NCBI GenBank assembly: GCA_964520655.1
Contig: CAZFNI010000009.1
Span: forward strand, 22,127 to 86,126
Origin: JACQQW01 sp964520655
Lineage (GTDB): Bacteria > Omnitrophota > Gorgyraeia > Zapsychrales > Fredricksoniimonadaceae
Direction: 5' to 3'
DNA length: 64,000 bases
The notes beneath the pieces are model-generated. The model was not told the DNA's origin. It saw only the letters and a program-made list of their open reading frames with translations, and did not search any database. Shown here one piece after another: positions 50,441 to 58,845 of this stretch; within the stretch, counting starts at the first letter, position 1, and each line of letters opens with the position of its first letter. A program made the position numbers and the translations under genes.

Positions 50441-51416
50441 GATATGGCAAATTGAAATCTTTTAGAAAACCATGGTAGGCAAAACACTTGGGGCAATTCC
50501 CTAACGCTGCGTCCTGGGTGTGTTTTTTGCGCACTTCTTCCAATTCCAACGGCAGGCGGCCATCCTCCCCTACTTTTCCCGCTGAGGGCATATACAGGCA
50601 GGGGAATATTTCTCTTCGGGAATTAACAAAAAACGTCTTCGCGGGAGTAGCGCAGGCGAGGATACATTTCTTCCCGCCGGTCAAAAGAACAAGGGTCGCC
50701 TCCACCATTTTTTTGTCCACCCCGGAATAATTATCGGCGAACATGGCTTCGATCTGGTCTTTAACAACAGCTACCATCGCTGATGTTAATGTGACCAGCG
50801 ATCCCGTTTCCGGCATCGGATGACGGTGATAATAATCATCCACGCCGTCTTCCATGATCTTAGGTGAAAATCTCGCCTTAAATTTTCTAGCCAATTGATA
50901 CACATCTTTTAACTGGGCATAATTGACGCTGTTGATGGTGAATTTGATCTCCAGGACAATGTCTGGATATTTCTCCCTGACCCATGCGATGGTTTGGATC
51001 GTTTTACCGTAAGCCCCCTGACCGCGCAAGCGGTCATGCGTGGCCTCGCTCCCGTCGATGCTGATGCCCATATGCATCCCGCGCAAAAAACCTTCCTGCG
51101 CCCCAAGCACACGCCTTACCCCTTCCCCGTAAGCGGCATTGCTATAGACCCCAAACCCGGCAATATCTTTTTTCTCCCTGAGGACAGACAATGATCTTAA
51201 GATACGGCCGCAATGACGGTTTAGAAACGGCTCTCCGCCCGTGATAGAAACAAAACTGATCCGATACTGCTTTAAGATCTCCTGCAGCATGCGCACGACC
51301 ATGGTCGAGGACATCTCATGCCTGTCCTCCTCCGCCCAGATCCCGCAATGCTGACAATGCAGCTGGCAGTGATTGGTGATCTCGATGGTGATGTCATTGA
51401 GCAGAGGCTTTGTCAT
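50430..51416 (-). CDS. Radical SAM protein (MoaA/NirJ-like)
   Basis: 328 residues from the ATG at 51416, which overlaps the aminotransferase stop as ATGA. The triad is CQLHCQHC (Cys17, Cys21, Cys24), followed by SITGGEPFLN and a barrel with SIDGSEATHDRLRG. Cysteines at the C-terminus (KKCILACATPAKTFFVNSRREIFPC, then NCPKC) suggest an extra Fe-S cluster of SPASM type. Substrate unknown; it lies in the cluster core after the DegT aminotransferase. Confidence 0.9.
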   Translation of the reverse strand: MTKPLLNDITIEITNHCQLHCQHCGIWAEEDRHEMSSTMVVRMLQEILKQYRISFVSITGGEPFLNRHCGRILRSLSVLREKKDIAGFGVYSNAAYGEGVRRVLGAQEGFLRGMHMGISIDGSEATHDRLRGQGAYGKTIQTIAWVREKYPDIVLEIKFTINSVNYAQLKDVYQLARKFKARFSPKIMEDGVDDYYHRHPMPETGSLVTLTSAMVAVVKDQIEAMFADNYSGVDKKMVEATLVLLTGGKKCILACATPAKTFFVNSRREIFPCLYMPSAGKVGEDGRLPLELEEVRKKHTQDAALGNCPKCFAYHGFLKDFNLPYLKR

Positions 51417-52540
51417 TGAGGATCGCCCGCATTGAGATTTTGCTGGAAGAATGTCCGGCAAAGCCCGGTCACAATTGCGGCTTTATCCTGGCTCATGAAA
51501 GAATACAGCGGCAAATGCAGTGCTTGCTTGTAATACCATTGGCTGACAGGAAATGCGGTCTTGTTCTTCTTTGCCAGCATCGTCATACAATGCAGCGGCA
51601 AATAGGGTTTAGAGGCGCTCACCCCTTGTTTTTCTAAAAAGGCCATGAGCTTATCCCGATGCGGTGTGCAAACAACGAAATTCTGGGCGACGCTTGATGT
51701 CCCCGGTTTGTCTTTGAAGATCGTTAAGCCCTTGATCGCCCCCAGCTCTTGTTCATAAAAAGTCTTGATCTTGGCGCGGGACGCAATGATCTCTTTGAGA
51801 TGTGTGAACTTGACCATGAGAGCGATCAGGTCCATAAAATACAACGGAGCGAAACGCTGCCCGGTCATTAAAAGATCTTTATCATCCTGCCAATCTTCCA
51901 TCCACCGGCGGATACGGTCTGCGGCCCCCTTTGGTGCAATGACCATCCCGCCGCCGCCGCCGCAAGAAGACAACGGCTTATAGTAGGAAAAAGAGAACAC
52001 TGCTATATCCCCAAAACTACCCAGCATCTTTTTGTTGATGCATGAACTTTCCGCCTGACAAACATCCTCGATCAACGAGATCTTGGTTTTACCGCATAAG
52101 GTTTTGATACGTTGGATATCACAGGGCCTCCCAAACATGTGAGCGGCGATCACCGCTTTGGTCTTAGGTGTTATCGCTTTTTCGACAGCGACAGGGTCCA
52201 TCTGCAGATCGGCTTGACAGGCATCAACCGGAACGGGGACAGCGCCGCAATAGAGGACGGCCAACGCTACGGCCTGATAAGTAAGATCCGGGACAATGAC
52301 CTGATCACCTTCTCCCACACCACAGGCCAATAAAGCCATCTTTAGCCCGTCGCTGCCGGAGTTAACAGCCACGGCATTGTCAACGCCGATATAAGCGGCA
52401 AATGTCTTTTCAAAGTCACGCACCAGCCCCTTGATGTCATTTAGACCGGACATCTTCTTTAACGTCAGCTCCATCTGCCTGGCATATTCTTTCGCCAGGG
52501 CCTGTTCCACCAAAGCACTTTCGTAACGGATCACCGCCAT
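51413..52540 (-). CDS. DegT/DnrJ/EryC1/StrS-family aminotransferase
   Basis: 375 residues. This PLP family aminates keto-sugars or related cyclic ketones. Visible are NSGSDGLKMALLACGVGEGDQVIVPDLTY, the Asp of LIEDVCQAESS that holds the PLP nitrogen, and Lys188 in FSFSYYKPLSSCGGGGG as the Schiff-base residue. The Gly run after the Lys is longer than usual. It overlaps its neighbours by 10 and 4 nt. It could act on a nucleotide sugar or on a non-sugar ketone made by the radical SAM enzymes around it. Confidence 0.93.
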   Translation of the reverse strand: MAVIRYESALVEQALAKEYARQMELTLKKMSGLNDIKGLVRDFEKTFAAYIGVDNAVAVNSGSDGLKMALLACGVGEGDQVIVPDLTYQAVALAVLYCGAVPVPVDACQADLQMDPVAVEKAITPKTKAVIAAHMFGRPCDIQRIKTLCGKTKISLIEDVCQAESSCINKKMLGSFGDIAVFSFSYYKPLSSCGGGGGMVIAPKGAADRIRRWMEDWQDDKDLLMTGQRFAPLYFMDLIALMVKFTHLKEIIASRAKIKTFYEQELGAIKGLTIFKDKPGTSSVAQNFVVCTPHRDKLMAFLEKQGVSASKPYLPLHCMTMLAKKNKTAFPVSQWYYKQALHLPLYSFMSQDKAAIVTGLCRTFFQQNLNAGDPQ

Positions 52541-53547
52541 GAAGCAACCCCCATGATCTTATGGTCAATGGCCTCGATCTTACCGCACAAGTCGATATAA
52601 TCCTTTACCCGCGGCAAATATTTCTGTCCTGGGCGGGTTGAGGCGGCGTAAAAAGCGTTAAAATTGCTGATACTGCGATAACTGCATTGAGGGTTCTTAG
52701 CTAAATGATCCTCCAAGGCATTAAAATACGCTTTGGCTTGCGGCAAAAAGCCGGGATCTGATCCAAGGCTAAAATCCATTAAATACATTTCCTCCCGGAC
52801 TTCTTCCGGGAATGACAGCAAAAGCCAATTCGCCAATATCTTGCCCGACGGTACAGACAAAAGGTCCCAGCTGCCCCGCGCCTTCTGGCTGTAGCCCCGG
52901 CCGATAAGCCCATGACGCCCCTCTTTTAATTCCCAGGCGCAAATCTTGCGGTACTGCTCCAAGAATTTCTCGGCAATATGCGGCTTCCACTCTTCTAAGA
53001 ATGCCGGATGCGCCTCGATCGACTTTAGTCCCATGTCCGCCAGGCATTTAACATTATCCAGCATTTTTTCTACGCCGGATGGATGCACCACCATTGTCGT
53101 CGTGAATGGCCCTTGACCGTTTAACACCAACTGGACCCCCCTAACGATATCTCGATAATAATAGGGACCAATGCCGGGGCGATTGCGGCTCGTCGTGGCT
53201 TCATCACCGTCAATGCCGACTTCCAGATTGACCCCGTGCTTTAAAAAGAATTCCATGGCTTTATCATCCAGCAGAGAAGCATTGGTCTGTACGGACATGT
53301 AACGGCAAAGCGATCTTTGTTTGATCAAGGCGATCATTTCAAAAAGCCTTTCTCGGTCCATGAGCGGTTCCCCGCCGGAGAAAACGAATTCGGCTGGAGC
53401 GATCTTCTCAACAAACCTGAGAATATTCTCAAATGTTTGAGGCGTGATGACCTGCGACTGGGATCGGTATTTATAAAAACAATACCCACAGCCCAAATTG
53501 CAGCGGTCGGTAAAAAATAGCCAGACATGATTGATGCCGCCTGTCAT
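52531..53547 (-). CDS. Radical SAM protein, paralogue A of a tandem pair
   Basis: 338 residues with triad CNLGCGYC (Cys16, Cys20, Cys23), EFVFSGGEPLMDRERLF, SVQTNASLLD and LEVGIDGDEATTSRNRPG. It resembles the next upstream gene (53544) along its whole length: same spacing of motifs, TTMVVHPSGVEKM against ATMTVHPSEVARM, and both with a long C-terminal part lacking a clear Cys-rich SPASM motif. They overlap by 4 nt and look like a tandem duplication that has diverged. They may work as a pair. Substrate unknown. Confidence 0.9.
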   Translation of the reverse strand: MTGGINHVWLFFTDRCNLGCGYCFYKYRSQSQVITPQTFENILRFVEKIAPAEFVFSGGEPLMDRERLFEMIALIKQRSLCRYMSVQTNASLLDDKAMEFFLKHGVNLEVGIDGDEATTSRNRPGIGPYYYRDIVRGVQLVLNGQGPFTTTMVVHPSGVEKMLDNVKCLADMGLKSIEAHPAFLEEWKPHIAEKFLEQYRKICAWELKEGRHGLIGRGYSQKARGSWDLLSVPSGKILANWLLLSFPEEVREEMYLMDFSLGSDPGFLPQAKAYFNALEDHLAKNPQCSYRSISNFNAFYAASTRPGQKYLPRVKDYIDLCGKIEAIDHKIMGVASWR

Positions 53548-54590
53548 GTTCTTTTCACCTTGGTCCTTAATGTCAAATGGGTGCGCGTCAAGAAACGCAT
53601 GATGTCATTGATCGCCCAGGTATTCATATACGCACTTCCCATCATGCTGTTCATGAGCTCAAAGCTGTGGCAGACATGTTCCCTATATGGCAGACGTTTG
53701 TGCTGTTTGTGCATCGCCGCATACGCTTTGTCGTAGATGGCCATGATCTCTGGACGAAAGGCTCCCGTGGCAGGGTCCCATAAGGTGAATTCTTTGCGTT
53801 TCTCTTCCGGCAGGCATAAGAACGCGTCCCCTCCGAATAAATACCCCGGCGGATGCAGACTTAGGTCCATCTCGCCAGGCTTGATCCATTTAATATCTTC
53901 ATTCACATAGGCTAATTTGCGCAATTCCGGTTTGCGCACGATCGCTAAATAATTCTTTTTAAACAAAGCGATCGTTTCTTTGGTCCACGGCATGAACGCC
54001 GCCGGAGTGATGTCGATGTGCGGCAGCCCCAAACTCCCCAAAAATGCCAACCCCTCTTCCATACGCGCAACCTCCGACGGATGAACGGTCATGGTCGCGC
54101 CGCATCCGATCCCAGCGTTGACGCACGCATTGATCGTCTTCGTTAATTTCTCGAATGTGGCGGGCTTAAGTCCACAGCGATGCTCAGCGGTTTGCTGCTG
54201 CTCACCGTCGATCCCAAATTCCAGACTAACGCCAAGTTTCTTTAACTGCACAATGTCTTCAGGTGTTATCAACAACCCATTGGTCTGGATATGCAAGGAT
54301 ATCCCTTTGAACCTGTCTTTGGCTTCGCGCATGATCTTATAGAGATTGTCCTTGGCCAAGAACGCTTCTCCGCCGCTAAAGATCAACGTCAACGGCGTGG
54401 TCTTCTCCCTCTCAAAAAGCCTGAACAGCTGTTCAACAGCGTCCAACGAAATTTCCCGGCCATGCATATGCCTGAAGAAACAATAGTCGCAATGCAAATT
54501 GCAGCGTTCCGTCACATAGATCCAGACATAATGGACCTTAAACGGTTTACGCTTCTTTACGAGCGTCGATGATAGAGTTGATCTTGCCAT
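53544..54590 (-). CDS. Radical SAM protein, paralogue B of a tandem pair
   Basis: 348 residues from the ATG at 54590, which has AAGGA six nt upstream. A longer frame reaching 54632 was not chosen. The triad is CNLHCDYC (Cys30, Cys34, Cys37), then LIFSGGEAFLAKDNLY and LEFGIDGEQQQTAEHRCG. The gene start overlaps the end of the adenylating enzyme by 44 nt, a strong sign of linked expression. It is paralogous to 52531-53547. Both could act on a substrate activated by that adenylating enzyme. Confidence 0.9.
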   Translation of the reverse strand: MARSTLSSTLVKKRKPFKVHYVWIYVTERCNLHCDYCFFRHMHGREISLDAVEQLFRLFEREKTTPLTLIFSGGEAFLAKDNLYKIMREAKDRFKGISLHIQTNGLLITPEDIVQLKKLGVSLEFGIDGEQQQTAEHRCGLKPATFEKLTKTINACVNAGIGCGATMTVHPSEVARMEEGLAFLGSLGLPHIDITPAAFMPWTKETIALFKKNYLAIVRKPELRKLAYVNEDIKWIKPGEMDLSLHPPGYLFGGDAFLCLPEEKRKEFTLWDPATGAFRPEIMAIYDKAYAAMHKQHKRLPYREHVCHSFELMNSMMGSAYMNTWAINDIMRFLTRTHLTLRTKVKRT

Positions 54591-55713
54591 TGATCGTCCT
54601 TGGGATCTCCCCGGTAAAAGGCCTAACTTCAATACAGCGGTCCATCCCGACCGCTGCTGCTATCGTTTTTGCCAGATCGTCTTTTTTAGGCTTGATCGGC
54701 CCGCGGACATTGACGATCATCCTGTCCGTATAACGATGCGGGTCTTTGGTGATCAGACAGAAAAACCGGGGGCTTTTAAGCAGGTCCCCGATAGTCTGGA
54801 TCAAGGAGGATCTTAAGACCACAACACCATTGATAAGCAAACTGTCATTACTGCGTCCCAACACTTTGACCCTTAATATACTCTTGCGGCGGACAAGCTC
54901 AACTCTGTCGCCTAGCCGATAGCGGATAAACGGCATGCTTGTATTATATAAATCCGTCACCAGCAAATCCCCGATCCCTTCCGAAGAAATGCGGCCATCG
55001 TTGTCCACCACCTCAAGACAAAGCCCGTCATCTACGACCCTCATCCACGGATCATCCGAATCAACAGCAATCGCAAACCCGGAAACTTCCATCGCGCCGT
55101 AGTGATCATGCACCTTAACTCTGCCTAACTGTTCAATGCGCTTTCGATACGCAGGCCATAATGGTTCGCCGTTGACAATACAGCGGCGTATGGAATGTTG
55201 GTGTCCGATCACGGAAAAAAGGTCGAACAACTGGTTCGTATACGCATTAATCATCGTCGGTCGCAGCTGCTTAACCAACCGGGCCGCCTCCATCACCTTT
55301 TCTTTGGAACTGATCGGGCCCAATGGAATAACCCCGCAGCCAGCCGCTTTATACGCCGCCTCCATGAGCCGTCCGCCGCTGTTGAGTTCATAAGCGCAAA
55401 GATTCAAAACAAGACCGCCGGATCTCGCGCCGACCAACCGGTACAGCTTGACTAAACGTTTTAAATGCACCTGATGAGCTTGCGCGCTGTGCGTGATAAG
55501 CAATCGTGAAGTGGTTGATCCTGACGTCGCGGTCACATTGAATGCCCCGCGGATAAGTCCTCGATCTAAAAGATCTTTAACGTCCGCCCTTTGTGAGATG
55601 GGGATCTTGACTAGATCCTTTGGGGAACGCAATAGGACCTTATACCGCTTATCCTGCGCGGCAAATACTTTTAAGATCCCCTGAAATCTCTTTATCCTTT
55701 GTACTTCATTCAT
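54547..55713 (-). CDS. PaaK-like adenylate-forming enzyme
   Basis: 388 residues of the phenylacetate-CoA ligase branch of the ANL superfamily. The ATP-binding P-loop is TSGSTTS (63-69). HDHYGAMEVSG, TDLYNTSMPFIRYRLGD and the end motif RTINGKINSI are the other core motifs. It is shorter than PaaK (about 430) at the N-terminus. It activates a carboxylic acid as acyl-AMP, for transfer to CoA, a carrier or an amine. No carrier protein gene was found in the cluster, so a direct amine or CoA acceptor is more likely. Confidence 0.88.
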   Translation of the reverse strand: MNEVQRIKRFQGILKVFAAQDKRYKVLLRSPKDLVKIPISQRADVKDLLDRGLIRGAFNVTATSGSTTSRLLITHSAQAHQVHLKRLVKLYRLVGARSGGLVLNLCAYELNSGGRLMEAAYKAAGCGVIPLGPISSKEKVMEAARLVKQLRPTMINAYTNQLFDLFSVIGHQHSIRRCIVNGEPLWPAYRKRIEQLGRVKVHDHYGAMEVSGFAIAVDSDDPWMRVVDDGLCLEVVDNDGRISSEGIGDLLVTDLYNTSMPFIRYRLGDRVELVRRKSILRVKVLGRSNDSLLINGVVVLRSSLIQTIGDLLKSPRFFCLITKDPHRYTDRMIVNVRGPIKPKKDDLAKTIAAAVGMDRCIEVRPFTGEIPRTINGKINSIIDARKEA

Positions 55714-55720
55714 CTTTTAG

Positions 55721-56617
55721 TTATGCTCCCGCGTCTTTCGCTTTGGTTAAAATATTTCTCAGCGCTGGCGCGGGGATCTTTTGACGACGGGCCAAGCCAA
55801 GCAAAGCACCGGTCATATGATCGATCTCCGTCGGACGACCAGAAGACATATCCGCGAACATCGATCCCTTGTGCGACAGGTCCGCCAGATCCCCGTCCTT
55901 GACCCTTTTGATCAGGGCCATGGGATCAAACGCAAGTCTAATGCCCAATGAAGCAGCGACAGCACACCCCTCCTGAATACCGTTGCACACCAGCCTGTAT
56001 GTACCCAGATCCCGATCGAGTATATCATACCCGCCTTGGGTAATGATCGGTAAAGGGTTCATGACCGCATTGAATATAAGTTTGGACATCACGAATCTAA
56101 GCGGGTCTTGATAAAGAGCTATTTTGATCCCCGCCTTTTTCATCATCGCAGAGATGATCCCCGCCTTTTCCCCGCCCGCATAGATTTGCCCCTGGTACAG
56201 CAGCCGTGCCCCGTCAGCCTGTTCTTCCTGACATGCCATTGTCGTGACTGCCCGGCAAAAAGACGCGCCGGGGAAATAGCGCCTGAATCTCTCTGTGTCG
56301 AAGAATCCATTCTGCATAAATACGACAATGCGCGGATCTATCCCGCGGGCAGCGGCAGCGGCATCCTTTAGGTCCATCACCTTTGTCGCTAGAATAAGAA
56401 CATCCGTATGTTCTTGCTTTTCTCCCGTCGGTGACGGGAGGACCTTAACTCGGGACCTCTTGCTTTTTGATCCTTCTTTAAGGATGATCCCATTCTTGGC
56501 GATCATCCTGCGGACTTCTTGGCTGCGGTCATAGACAACCACATCTGCCGCGGCTGATAATAGGACAGCTAAAGTCTTCCCCAAAGCTCCGGCACCAAAA
56601 ATGACCACGCGTTTCAA
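55721..56617 (-). CDS. Ketopantoate reductase-like dehydrogenase (PanE/ApbA family)
   Basis: 298 residues. The N-terminus has the NAD(P) motif GAGALGKTLAVLL (8-20), LATKVMDL, and VVFMQNGF. The C-terminal helical domain keeps KLIFNAVMNPL, with the Lys/Asn pair that binds the 2-keto acid, and a late SSGRPTEIDHMTGALL motif. So it reduces a 2-oxo acid to a 2-hydroxy acid. In this cluster it may act on a precursor and not in pantothenate synthesis; sequence cannot decide. The start seems to be TTG at 56617 with GGGGG upstream. Confidence 0.88.
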   Translation of the reverse strand: MKRVVIFGAGALGKTLAVLLSAAADVVVYDRSQEVRRMIAKNGIILKEGSKSKRSRVKVLPSPTGEKQEHTDVLILATKVMDLKDAAAAARGIDPRIVVFMQNGFFDTERFRRYFPGASFCRAVTTMACQEEQADGARLLYQGQIYAGGEKAGIISAMMKKAGIKIALYQDPLRFVMSKLIFNAVMNPLPIITQGGYDILDRDLGTYRLVCNGIQEGCAVAASLGIRLAFDPMALIKRVKDGDLADLSHKGSMFADMSSGRPTEIDHMTGALLGLARRQKIPAPALRNILTKAKDAGA

Positions 56618-56620
56618 GAC

Positions 56621-58009
56621 TTATACCCCCATAAGATCCAGAACTCCCGTATTAAGCTCTTCTAAAGAACGGCTTTTTAAGATCAGCTTTGTCAGACTGC
56701 CGCCCTGATAATCAAGCAGACGATGATAATCCCGGATCGCTTGCTGCTGCGGTCTTTTCTTCAAAAAAACAACCAGCTGCTGCATCAAGGCCAGGCTTTC
56801 CTCCGCTTCTGTCATGCACCAGAAATCAAAGAACGGTTCCTTGATGCACATGCGCAAGATATCCCTCATTAACGCCGGGCTCACGGTCATGTGATGCGGG
56901 ATGAAATTCAACGCGAACATGAACGGGATAATATAATTGGGAACCGTCTTGGCACGATGCCGGCGGTCGAACAGGATCTGCCAGCCGATATTGGGATCGA
57001 CATTGGTCATTGCTCCCAGTTGTAATATCTTCTCCAGGTTCCTCATCTGGGCTGAAAGTGTTTCCCCGCGTATCCCCGTCATGAATGACAAATGGATCGT
57101 CGTCTCTTCTTTCCTATACTCAAAGAACTCGCCCAGCAGCTTCGCGGAATCCTCCCCTTTGCGCAATCGGCGCAGCAGCATCATGTCCACATGCTCGACC
57201 CCAAAAAAGATCGTCTTGCATCCAGCCCTGACCAAACGCTCATAGATGTCACGATCAATATCATCCAATCTTGTTTTACAGCGCCAGGTGACGCCGGGAT
57301 TCTCCTTCTCAAGACGGGTCAAGAATCCGAGTGCCGTCTTTTTCTCAGAAAGGAAATTCGGCTCGCTAAACTCAAAATACGTCTTCCCTAAACTTTTCGC
57401 GGCCCGCATCCACCGCAGTACTTGATCCGACGACTGCATGGTGATATCCGGGGCCCCTTCGAATGGCAGACGATTATAGCAGAACGAACATTTGGCATGA
57501 CACCCGAATGTCAAATACCCCCATAATCGTGAGTGCTCATATCCATAGCGCTTGATAAGGCTTTTCAGCCGTCTAAAAAAATCTTCGTCTTTATAGCCTG
57601 GATCACCCAGATGCTTTAGAACATATTCGTCAATATTTAAAGAACTAAAGACGACATTATCCCGTTCGATCAATGCTGTTTCATACAGAGAAAAGTACGG
57701 AGAACAAATGATAACCTTCTTGTCCTTGAGCAAAGGCAGGTAGAGGTATAAGAAGATCAGCACTTCGATTTTGGGGTAATTATTGTGGCAGGCCATGGAT
57801 ACCAGAACAACATCCTCTTTGATCCCAGAGAACAACTTGATCAACGAAAGCCTTAGATCCCTGGAATAAGAACGTTCAATATCATAGAACGTATACGGAT
57901 AGCGCAGCTGGTCGAGGATGTATAATGCCTTGATCATGCCTGACGGCAAGAGGTCGTGATGGTTGGGGATGATCTGAAGAACAGCGACAGATCGGCGTTT
58001 TGTGCTCAA
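56621..58009 (-). CDS. B12-type radical SAM protein
   Basis: 462 residues. The N-terminal 150 residues resemble the Rossmann-like region of cobalamin-dependent radical SAM proteins but lack the DxHxxG motif for lower-ligand binding. The radical SAM triad is CHAKCSFC (Cys170, Cys174, Cys177), followed by FEFSEPNF and CKTIFFGVEHVDMMLLRRL. The helical C-terminus is typical for this class. It may methylate or rearrange a carbon centre. The start is a TTG at 58009 overlapping the preceding stop (TTGA). It is followed 3 nt later by the PanE-like gene. Confidence 0.87.
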   Translation of the reverse strand: MSTKRRSVAVLQIIPNHHDLLPSGMIKALYILDQLRYPYTFYDIERSYSRDLRLSLIKLFSGIKEDVVLVSMACHNNYPKIEVLIFLYLYLPLLKDKKVIICSPYFSLYETALIERDNVVFSSLNIDEYVLKHLGDPGYKDEDFFRRLKSLIKRYGYEHSRLWGYLTFGCHAKCSFCYNRLPFEGAPDITMQSSDQVLRWMRAAKSLGKTYFEFSEPNFLSEKKTALGFLTRLEKENPGVTWRCKTRLDDIDRDIYERLVRAGCKTIFFGVEHVDMMLLRRLRKGEDSAKLLGEFFEYRKEETTIHLSFMTGIRGETLSAQMRNLEKILQLGAMTNVDPNIGWQILFDRRHRAKTVPNYIIPFMFALNFIPHHMTVSPALMRDILRMCIKEPFFDFWCMTEAEESLALMQQLVVFLKKRPQQQAIRDYHRLLDYQGGSLTKLILKSRSLEELNTGVLDLMGV

Positions 58010-58845
58010 AACCGTCCCTTCTTTTGTATCACCAAGTATCCGGAATCATACTGCTTAACATTGAGTGACCATTGTCTGGCGTGTTTGGCCAGCAACTGCG
58101 CCGGAGAGACACCGGCCCCGTCGTAATCTTCGCCGGGATCCACATAACTGATAATACGTCCTTCTGGACGCAATAATGATAACACAGCTTTCATCTGCTC
58201 GACATGGTATTGTGTCATCCCCTGCCAATAAATATCTGAAAAGTAGATCACATCCAATGATGCTTTCTTAAAATGCTGTGGACTTTCCAGGATATCGGCC
58301 CTTAAAAATCGCAATGTGGGCAAATTACCCCTAACCTGACTAGAAAAATGTTTGTCTTTAGACCAGAATGCCGCGGGTTCAACGGCGGCCAGGACCCCCT
58401 CATCATGAATGACCGCGTATTTTCGAGCCAGCACCTTAGGAGCAGATATCCTTTTTCCTGACGGTAAATGATACATGAACAAAAGCGGACGGATGTCCCT
58501 TTGAACGGGTTTGATCTTAAGCGGATAGGACCGCATCACTTGATCAAGGGCGGGAAGGAACGGCGCCGTCTTCCTATTCGCCAGGAACTCTGCTTTCGCG
58601 GCCAGGATAAAAAGTTGAGCCGGATTAATATCTATGGCACAGAACGTGCCGATCCCCCAGCATGCCCCAAGCATGGTCAACGCCTGGTCGCCGCCGCCGC
58701 AACAGCATAATACATCGCGGCAGGCCCCCTCCGCGCAAAGTCCAGCAAGTTCTAACAGGGGTTCGGTGGAATCATAATACCTGACGAAACCTCCATAGCT
58801 TCGCAAAACCTGCGCCCTGGTCTTTAACTGGGGGTCTATGATCAT
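58006..58845 (-). CDS. DUF3419/BtaA-like SAM-dependent transferase
   Basis: 279 residues. The SAM site reads DVLCCCGGGDQALTML (44-59) followed by AIDINPAQLFIL (70-81). This IDxNPAQ block is the signature of BtaA-type proteins, which move the 3-amino-3-carboxypropyl group of SAM and not the methyl group. SDIYWQGMTQYH and EGRIISYVDP are later motifs. In the usual BtaA the acceptor is diacylglycerol; here it may be a sugar, phenol or amine of the cluster product. A plain methyltransferase remains possible. It overlaps both neighbours by 4 nt. Confidence 0.75.
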   Translation of the reverse strand: MIIDPQLKTRAQVLRSYGGFVRYYDSTEPLLELAGLCAEGACRDVLCCCGGGDQALTMLGACWGIGTFCAIDINPAQLFILAAKAEFLANRKTAPFLPALDQVMRSYPLKIKPVQRDIRPLLFMYHLPSGKRISAPKVLARKYAVIHDEGVLAAVEPAAFWSKDKHFSSQVRGNLPTLRFLRADILESPQHFKKASLDVIYFSDIYWQGMTQYHVEQMKAVLSLLRPEGRIISYVDPGEDYDGAGVSPAQLLAKHARQWSLNVKQYDSGYLVIQKKGRF

